Source of the DNA: Thermoanaerobacterales bacterium
GTDB taxonomy: Bacteria > Bacillota > Thermosediminibacteria > Thermosediminibacterales > Tepidanaerobacteraceae
Direction of reading: 5' to 3'
NCBI GenBank assembly: GCA_012839145.1
Contig: DUNY01000068.1
Coordinates: 1-9,541 of the forward strand
Length of the DNA: 9,541 nt
Shown here piece by piece: positions 4,408 through 9,541 of the stretch. The notes under the pieces were generated by a model. It was given only the letters and a program-made list of their open reading frames with translations. It was not told the DNA's origin and ran no database searches. Both the position numbers and the translations under genes were made by a program. Within the stretch, counting starts at the first letter, position 1, and every line of letters starts with the position of its first letter.

Positions 4408-6465
4408 TTGAAATTTAAATTCAAACTACCAAAACTTAAGTTGCCAAAACTCAAGCGGAGCAAAAAACCACCTAGAGATTCGAAAGGTATTAAAGGCAGC
4501 CTGAAGACTCGGTTAGCCGCATTCTTCATTTTAATGGCAATTATTCCTCTTGTAGTCATGGGAACTGTGGTTACCAATATTACCAGAAATTCTGTATCAA
4601 CGGAAATTCAAGATAAGGCAAGTATAATAGTAAATAATTTAGATGACAATATCGATCTGTTTATTGAACAAAATAAAAACCTTGTAGCTTTTTTAGCAAC
4701 GACTACAACTGTAAGAACTATGGAGGAACAGCAAATATCTCCATTCTTATATGATATGTTCCAACAAAATCCCCAAATTCTTCGCATATATGTAGCAGGC
4801 ATTGAAGATCATTCCGTTTTTGCTGTGCCTTTTGTGTCTTTTCCTGATAATTATAATCTCGAAAATGAAAAGTGGTATACCGGCGCCATAGGAGCTAAAG
4901 GGGCTTTTATCTCCGATGTGCAGGTGGACACCATGTCAGGTAATTCTGTTGTTTCAATTTCAGATGTTATCTTATCCGATAGTGGTGAACCTATGGGTGT
5001 TGTTTGTGCCGACGTATCCTTGGTAAATTTAACGCGCATAGTGATGAATATGAAGGTGGGAGAGGAAGGCTTTGCTTTTGTCACCGATAAAGACGGAAAT
5101 GTAATAGCACACAAAGAATACTATATAGTAAAAGCCAGGGAGAACTATAATAAATACGATTTCGTAAACAGTGCTTTAAATGCAGAAAAGGGTTTTACCA
5201 CTTACAAAGATAAGGACGGAAGGGAGCAGTTCGTAGCATACGGGCAATATAATCGCCTGGGCTGGGGAATATTTGTGCAACAACCGGTAGAAGAGGCATT
5301 TGTCCATATTTCGACTATATCAAAAACTGTTGTAATTATATCTGGCATTGTTGCTTTAGTTAGTTTGGTTCTAAGTATGTTCCTAGGTCAAATAATAGCA
5401 AAGCCAATACGGCGTCTGCTTAATGTTACGGAAAGTGTAGCCAACAATGATTTGACAGGTGTCGTAAAAATTAAAGACAATACGGAAATTGGTGCGTTGG
5501 CAGCTTCTTTCGATATAATGACCTCCCGCTTAAAAGAACTTGTACAAGAAGTAATTCGAGCTACTGAAAACTTATCGGCTTCAGCGGAAGAACTGGCCTC
5601 CGGCGCCGAACAAAGCACTTTATCCGCTCAACAGGTAGCCGAAGCTGTAGAGCAAATAGCTCATGGAGCCAATGAACAGGCTAAAAATTTGGAAGAAATA
5701 TCAGAGGTGGTTAATCAGCTGGTTATCTCCAACGGCAATGTGGAGGAAAATGCTCGTTCAACGGCCGACTCAGCTGAACATATGACACTGAGTGCAAAGG
5801 AAAGCCAACAAAATATCCGGCTGTCAAAAGAAAAAATGGACTCAATAAAAACTTCTGTTGACCAGTCCAATCGTATTATGGGAGATCTGGATGATAAACT
5901 ACGTGAAATAGGCAATATTACCGGTATCATAGGTGAAATTGTAGATCAGACCAACCTACTGGCTCTCAATGCCTCTATTGAAGCAGCCCGGGCGGGCGAA
6001 CACGGCCGTGGTTTTGCCGTTGTAGCCGATGAGGTGAGGAAACTAGCAGAACAATCAGGAGAAGCGGCAAAACAGATATCAGATATAGTTAAAGTCATCC
6101 AAAACAGCAGTAAGTTTGCAGTAAATTCCATGGCCGAGAGTATTAAAGAAGTGGACGAGGGTCAAAACCTCATTCAAGATATTAACAGCCAAATTGATGC
6201 CTTGATAGCAGAAATAAACATAGTTGCCGATAGAGCTAAAAACATTTCCGGTGAGCTGTCAGAGCAATACAACCATATAGATAGCATAGTTCGTATGGTC
6301 CATGACATATCTAGTATCTCTCAGGAGACTGCTGCTGGAACCCAGGAAGTTTCAGCATCCACCGAAGAACAAACCGCAACTATGGAAAGTGTATCGGCAT
6401 CAGCTCAGGAGCTGGCCAAACTTGCCGAAGGCCTTTCAATGCTCGTGAATAAGTTTAAAGTATAA
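4408..6465 (+). CDS. Methyl-accepting chemotaxis protein with dCache sensor
   Basis: This 685-residue transmembrane chemoreceptor feeds CheA/CheW signalling. A basic cytoplasmic N-terminus carries a repeated KLPKLK unit (residues 6-16). TM1 is about 36-56 and an extracellular double-Cache sensor about 57-300 (with [22 protein letters not shown]). TM2 is about 307-330 and a HAMP domain about 331-385. A long signalling coiled coil follows, with the conserved hairpin tip [20 protein letters not shown] beginning near residue 511. The Arg two residues before the sensor's WY, expected in amino-acid-binding dCache domains, is not there (NEKWY), so the ligand is open. There is no C-terminal CheR-docking pentapeptide. 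The start is TTG with AGAGGGGG at 4391-4398, 9 nt upstream. The c-di-GMP riboswitch in its leader implies that receptor supply follows the motile/sessile state. Confidence 0.94.
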   Translation: MKFKFKLPKLKLPKLKRSKKPPRDSKGIKGSLKTRLAAFFILMAIIPLVVMGTVVTNITRNSVSTEIQDKASIIVNNLDDNIDLFIEQNKNLVAFLATTTTVRTMEEQQISPFLYDMFQQNPQILRIYVAGIEDHSVFAVPFVSFPDNYNLENEKWYTGAIGAKGAFISDVQVDTMSGNSVVSISDVILSDSGEPMGVVCADVSLVNLTRIVMNMKVGEEGFAFVTDKDGNVIAHKEYYIVKARENYNKYDFVNSALNAEKGFTTYKDKDGREQFVAYGQYNRLGWGIFVQQPVEEAFVHISTISKTVVIISGIVALVSLVLSMFLGQIIAKPIRRLLNVTESVANNDLTGVVKIKDNTEIGALAASFDIMTSRLKELVQEVIRATENLSASAEELASGAEQSTLSAQQVAEAVEQIAHGANEQAKNLEEISEVVNQLVISNGNVEENARSTADSAEHMTLSAKESQQNIRLSKEKMDSIKTSVDQSNRIMGDLDDKLREIGNITGIIGEIVDQTNLLALNASIEAARAGEHGRGFAVVADEVRKLAEQSGEAAKQISDIVKVIQNSSKFAVNSMAESIKEVDEGQNLIQDINSQIDALIAEINIVADRAKNISGELSEQYNHIDSIVRMVHDISSISQETAAGTQEVSASTEEQTATMESVSASAQELAKLAEGLSMLVNKFKV

Positions 6466-6480
6466 GGTTTTTCCCTTATA

Positions 6481-6525
6481 AAAAATACTGGTCATGTTAT
6501 GTAAAAATACATGACCAGTATTTTT
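6481..6525. terminator. Strong bidirectional terminator
   Basis: AAAAATACTGGTCATGT (6481-6497) and its exact reverse complement (6509-6525) form a perfect 17-bp stem with an 11-nt loop. The T/A runs at both ends give a U tract on either strand. It closes the chemoreceptor transcript on the plus strand and the trmL transcript (stop at 6530) on the minus strand. Confidence 0.92.
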
Positions 6526-6529
6526 ATAT

Positions 6530-7011
6530 CTAAGCTTTAGAAGGCCCCTGTATTTTAAGGCCCTGAAATCCCACTTGACGAAGGGCTTCATAAACTACAA
6601 TGGCTACAGAATTGGATAGATTTAGTGACCGAGCTTCATCAACCATAGGAATTCGAATGCACCTTTCCGTCTTAGCTTTAAGTAATGAAACCGGAAGCCC
6701 TGCAGTTTCCTTTCCGAATACAATATAGCAATCCGATTCATAGCTATATCTGTGTAACAACGTTTGGCCTTTGTAGTAACATAATATTTGGATCCATTGA
6801 TATTTTTACTTTCAAACTCCGAATAACTGTTATAATACCTAACATCCAGCAAGGACCAGTAATCAAGCCCAGCTCTTTTCAAATGCTTGTCATCCAAACT
6901 AAATCCCAGAGGTCCAATCAAATGCAGCACTGAGCCGGTGGCTGCGCAAGTTCTTGAGATGTTGCCGGTATTTTGGGGTATTTCCGGTTCCACTAATACT
7001 ACATGCAGCAT
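6530..7011 (-). pseudogene. trmL: tRNA (cytidine(34)-2'-O)-methyltransferase TrmL, broken by a one-base frameshift
   Basis: TrmL is a SPOUT (knotted) enzyme that 2'-O-methylates the wobble base of certain leucine tRNAs. The first frame (7011 to about 6750) has MLHVVLVEPEIPQNTGNI, SRTCAATG, HLIGPLGFSLDDKHLKRAGL and YYVTTKAKRCYTD. The second (about 6748 to 6530) has SYESDCYIVFGKETAGLP, RIPMVDEARSLNLSNS and the closing helix. All SAM-knot motifs are intact and the halves join at 'CYTD-[I]-SYESD' if one base is missing near 6743-6749. Length would be 160 residues, normal for the family. GAGGA at 7025-7021 serves the start. With both halves this well kept, the lesion is either very recent or a sequencing error. 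It shares the strand with the PHP gene 47 nt upstream. Confidence 0.88.
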
Positions 7012-7058
7012 ATCTTATCTTCCTCGCAATATATGAATTTATCTTTTACTAAAAGTGC

Positions 7059-7892
7059 TCAATCACAACCTGCTAAATTTATTGACTTTCTGACCCTTTT
7101 TTCAAAATAACATATTTTCATATACCCGAAACTCTTTATAAAATTTAAAGCCTTATCAAAGTCTCTACCAACATCTTCAGGAATATGAGCATCGGAATTT
7201 ACCATTATGGGTATATCATATTTCTGAAAATATTTCATAAGCATGGGTGAAGGATACATTTCCCCCACAGGTTTTCTTAATCCGGCGGTGCTTACCTCCC
7301 CACATAAATCCATGTCGCAAATGGCTTTTGCCAACTCGTCATACCGTAGACTCATATCCTTTCGTGCCCTATGACCGAATACTTTTATAACATCAGGATG
7401 GGCCACTACATCGAAAATCCCGGATTTTACAGCTAAAAGCAGTGTATCAAAATATTTATCATAGATTTTATCTACATCCAACCCTTCCCACTGATGAATC
7501 AAGGCTGGATGGTCAAAACCAAAATCTTTCAACCAGTGTATGGAACCTAATACATAGTCAAAAGGATAGGATTTTGCAAACTTGCGTATATCATCCTCGT
7601 ATTCCGGGATGTAATCTAGCTCAATACCCAGTTTTACAGCAAGACCTAAGCCCTTTGCCTTCTCCACCACTCTTATGTACTCTTCAATGCTTTCAGTGGC
7701 TTCTCCTTTTGTCCACTCGCCCCTGAAGCCGTCACTTGCCAAAAGTCCCACCGCCTCTTTAAACCTGTGACCATGTTCGGAAAATCCAATCTTGGTAATA
7801 CCTCTTGATTTCCCAACTTCTACAAATTGCTTAATCCATTCTATTGTAAATGGGCCTTCTTCCAGATGCAAATGAAAATCACATAACCCCAT
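7059..7892 (-). CDS. PHP-domain phosphoesterase (histidinol-phosphatase-like)
   Basis: A 277-residue PHP-superfamily metal-dependent hydrolase. The metal ligands are visible in order: H7 and H9 (DFHLHL), E39/H40 (SEHGH), E91 (ELDY), H119 (SIHW), H165 (VVAHPD), D234 and H236 (NSDAH). This set and the length match the PHP type of histidinol-phosphate phosphatase and its uncharacterised relatives. No histidine-biosynthesis gene is nearby, so the substrate is uncertain and I give no symbol. The start at 7892 has AAGGAG at 7906-7901 with an 8-nt spacer. Its stop is 47 nt upstream of trmL on the same strand, so the two may share a transcript. Confidence 0.88.
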   Translation of the reverse strand: MGLCDFHLHLEEGPFTIEWIKQFVEVGKSRGITKIGFSEHGHRFKEAVGLLASDGFRGEWTKGEATESIEEYIRVVEKAKGLGLAVKLGIELDYIPEYEDDIRKFAKSYPFDYVLGSIHWLKDFGFDHPALIHQWEGLDVDKIYDKYFDTLLLAVKSGIFDVVAHPDVIKVFGHRARKDMSLRYDELAKAICDMDLCGEVSTAGLRKPVGEMYPSPMLMKYFQKYDIPIMVNSDAHIPEDVGRDFDKALNFIKSFGYMKICYFEKRVRKSINLAGCD

Positions 7893-8017
7893 AGACTTCT
7901 CTCCTTATGCTCTATTTCAAAAGTTATAATAATACAAAATTAATTACTTAAGATTTTTTCTTCTTTATTATAACACAAGCTTTTATTCCTTGTAATACTC
8001 ATCATGTAATAAAATAA

Positions 8018-8037
8018 CCCGGGAATCGAATCCCGGG
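8018..8037 (-). terminator. Terminator downstream of the antiporter gene
   Basis: CCCGGGA (8018-8024) and TCCCGGG (8031-8037) form a 7-bp GC stem with a 6-nt loop. On the minus strand it is followed by TTATTTTATTA. It lies 20 nt beyond the antiporter stop and separates it from the PHP gene. Confidence 0.8.
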
Positions 8038-8056
8038 CAAGCTTAATTTGCATATT

Positions 8057-9346
8057 TTATGCTTTAGTTTTAGGAAAGCCAAATACTATAGCTAAAATCC
8101 CCATTACACCCAATAGATAGGGGTAATACAGTGAAGGCATTATTTGCAGCGGCGACAGTTCTGACAGTTGGCCCGCAAGTAAGAGCTGTGCACCATAGGG
8201 TATTATGCCCTGCCATACACAGGAGAAAATGTCCAAAAGACTGGCACTGCGCCGGGGATCGACCCCGTTTTCATCAGCTATTTCCTTAGCCATAGGTCCC
8301 GTTATAACAATTGCCACGGTGTTGTTGGCAGTGCATATATCCGCAACTGACACCAGTGCAGCGATTCCGAATTCGGCACCTTTGACACTGGTTATTCTGC
8401 TGCTGATTGCATTGAGCAGGTAGTCGATTCCACCTTCTTTGGAAATCAATGCGGCAAGACCGCCAATCAACAGTGAGAGTATGAAAATTTCCTGCATTGA
8501 AGTAAAACCTTCGTAGATAGTCTGAGTATATGCTATAAGAGTAAAACTGCCGTCAATAAGACCTATAATTCCACCTAAAACAGTGCCGATTATAAGAACT
8601 AAAAATACATTTATTCCCATTAATGCAAGAACCAAGACCGAAATATAAGGAAGTATTTTAATAAAACTGTAATCCAAGTCGGTGGGAATCTGTCCGCTAA
8701 CACCAAAGATTATCATAACTATTAATGTTAGTATAGCCGCCGGCAACGCTATTTTGAAGTTCATGATAAATTTATCTCTCATTTCACATCCCTGGGTTCG
8801 GGTAGCTGCTATAGTCGTATCGGAAATCATTGAAAGATTGTCACCAAACATGGCTCCACCTACCACAGCACCTACTGCCACGGCCACAGGAAGTTGGGCT
8901 TTAATGGCCATATCGACTGCAATGGGTGCTACAGCACCAATGGTACCCATGGAGGTCCCCATGGCTGTTGCTACAAAAGCCGCAATAACAAATAGTCCGG
9001 GTAGAATTAAACTGGGTGGGATAACCGAAAGCCCGAAGTTGACGGTTGAGTCCACTCCGCCCATAGCACTGGCAACAGCGGAGAACCCTCCAGCTAAGAG
9101 ATAAATCATGCACATTATGATGATATTACTCTCACCTACACCGCCTACAAAGGTATCCATCTTTTCATCCATGCTGCCCTTACCTATAATAAAAGCTACA
9201 ATAATACCTACGATGGCTGCCACTGGAGCAGGTAGTTGATAAAAAGCAAACTCGACACCTTTTACATTAAAATAGATTCCTGCACCTAGAAACAAGGCCA
9301 AGAAAACTCCTAAGGGTAACAGTGAAATAGGATTGCCTTTTTTCAT
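8057..9346 (-). CDS. Na+/H+ antiporter, NhaC family
   Basis: This 429-residue integral membrane protein has about ten to twelve hydrophobic helices. Such carriers exchange cytoplasmic Na+ (or, in relatives such as MleN, Na+ and organic acids) against H+. Family signatures include GGFSAVASAMGGVDSTVNFG, the FVATAMGTSMGTIGAVAPI stretch, and AMFGDNLSMISDTTIAATRT followed by QGCEMRDKF. The last group carries the conserved GDN.S..SDTT ion-path residues. A second motif half near the C-terminus reads SVADICTANNTVAIVITG. The start at 9346 has AAAGGGGG at 9360-9353 with a 6-nt spacer. It has its own promoter and a leader hairpin, and its own terminator. Substrate beyond Na+/H+ is not decidable; it could serve pH or sodium homeostasis, or amino-acid/organic-acid exchange. 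Confidence 0.88.
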   Translation of the reverse strand: MKKGNPISLLPLGVFLALFLGAGIYFNVKGVEFAFYQLPAPVAAIVGIIVAFIIGKGSMDEKMDTFVGGVGESNIIIMCMIYLLAGGFSAVASAMGGVDSTVNFGLSVIPPSLILPGLFVIAAFVATAMGTSMGTIGAVAPIAVDMAIKAQLPVAVAVGAVVGGAMFGDNLSMISDTTIAATRTQGCEMRDKFIMNFKIALPAAILTLIVMIIFGVSGQIPTDLDYSFIKILPYISVLVLALMGINVFLVLIIGTVLGGIIGLIDGSFTLIAYTQTIYEGFTSMQEIFILSLLIGGLAALISKEGGIDYLLNAISSRITSVKGAEFGIAALVSVADICTANNTVAIVITGPMAKEIADENGVDPRRSASLLDIFSCVWQGIIPYGAQLLLAGQLSELSPLQIMPSLYYPYLLGVMGILAIVFGFPKTKA

Positions 9347-9373
9347 TCGAATCCCCCTTTTTTTATTTTAGTC

Positions 9374-9396
9374 TGCCGGTCAATTACAGACCGGCA
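9374..9396 (-). promoter_or_regulatory. Hairpin in the antiporter 5' leader
   Basis: TGCCGGTC (9374-9381) and GACCGGCA (9389-9396) make a perfect 8-bp stem with a 7-nt loop. It lies between the predicted transcription start (about 9410) and the ribosome binding site. An A-rich tract, not a U tract, follows on the minus strand, so it is not a normal terminator. It could be an operator, an mRNA-stabilising stem or part of a leader switch. Confidence 0.6.
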
Positions 9397-9416
9397 AACA
9401 TTTCACACCGAAGATT

Positions 9417-9446
9417 ATTATATCATAGGCTTATATCTCTTGTCGA
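9417..9446 (-). promoter_or_regulatory. Promoter of the antiporter gene
   Basis: On the minus strand TCGACA (9446-9441, five of six consensus bases) is followed after 18 nt by TATAAT (9422-9417). Transcription would start near 9410, giving a leader of about 63 nt. Confidence 0.68.
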
Positions 9447-9461
9447 AGAACTTGATAATTT

Positions 9462-9541
9462 TTACATAGTCTTCTTTTTAACTTCTTTTAAAGCCTGATC
9501 CAAGTCTGCAATTATATCTTCAATATCCTCAATACCCACAG
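9462..9541 (-). CDS. C-terminal end of a PLP-dependent Cys/Met metabolism enzyme (runs off right edge)
   Basis: The last 25 codons, ending at TAA 9464-9462, read VGIEDIEDIIADLDQALKEV plus KKKTM. 'SVGIED.EDIIADL.QAL' is the characteristic C-terminus of the trans-sulfuration family (cystathionine gamma-synthase, cystathionine gamma-lyase, methionine gamma-lyase, O-acetylhomoserine sulfhydrylase). These use pyridoxal phosphate to make or break sulfur amino acids. The catalytic core lies outside the window, so the specific reaction cannot be given. The antiporter's promoter lies just downstream of this stop; no terminator is evident between them. Confidence 0.82.
   Translation of the reverse strand, partial: VGIEDIEDIIADLDQALKEVKKKTM

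Noticed and set aside
7920..7975. Two TATAAT/TATAAC boxes upstream of the PHP gene as a promoter
   Set aside because: Neither has a convincing -35 at the right distance (best TTACAA or TTAAGT), so I do not call a promoter although one probably exists here.
8018..8037. tRNA-like T-arm (GAATCGAATCC)
   Set aside because: There is no acceptor, anticodon or D arm around it. The sequence is a simple GC hairpin with a U-rich tail, i.e. a terminator.
8682..9104. Plus-strand open frame of 140 codons opposite the antiporter
   Set aside because: It is antisense to a clear membrane protein. Its Ala/Pro/Thr-rich content is the expected mirror of hydrophobic codons, and it has no start signal.

Overview
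The window reads as chromosomal DNA of a low-G+C Gram-positive bacterium, most likely a Clostridia member. The grounds are the AT-rich intergenic DNA, strong AGGAGG-type ribosome binding sites, a cyclic-di-GMP-I riboswitch in front of a chemoreceptor, an RlmD/RlmCD-type m5U methyltransferase with a Fe-S cysteine cluster, and an NhaC-type antiporter. No species can be named from the sequence alone.

Left arm (1-1240, minus strand). The first 360 bases look empty at first sight but hold the regulatory front of a macrolide-resistance gene. In minus-strand order these are a promoter with a perfect -10 (327-355), a 15-codon leader peptide carrying IAVV (256-303), a 19-codon leader peptide carrying IFVI (170-229), four interlocking inverted repeats, and the first 37 codons of an Erm 23S rRNA adenine dimethylase that runs off the left edge (1-112). 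This is the two-leader translational attenuator known from erm(A). Upstream of it lies a tract of damaged genes on the same strand: the tail of a membrane protein (937-1071), a DUF1648 membrane protein with one lost base (707-921), and a truncated, frameshifted GyrI-like effector-binding domain (445-695).

Middle (1241-4042). An intact 23S rRNA m5U methyltransferase (1241-2614, minus) abuts the left arm. The 3' end of this gene family is a known integration hotspot for mobile elements in streptococci, so the erm arm may be the end of an integrated element. A mostly non-coding stretch follows (2615-3009), then an unnamed 57-residue protein (3010-3183, plus) and an RluA-family pseudouridine synthase (3284-4042, minus).

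Right (4043-9541). A promoter, c-di-GMP-I riboswitch and terminator precede a dCache chemoreceptor (4408-6465, plus). A perfect 17-bp bidirectional terminator separates it from a convergent minus-strand group: trmL, broken by a one-base frameshift (6530-7011), and a PHP-domain phosphoesterase (7059-7892). A separately terminated NhaC-type Na+/H+ antiporter (8057-9346) follows, with its own promoter and a leader hairpin. At the right edge is the C-terminal tail of a PLP-dependent Cys/Met-metabolism enzyme.

The window is rich in RNA-modifying enzymes (Erm, RlmD, RluA family, TrmL) and has two different RNA-based switches: one probably sensing macrolides through stalled ribosomes, the other sensing c-di-GMP.
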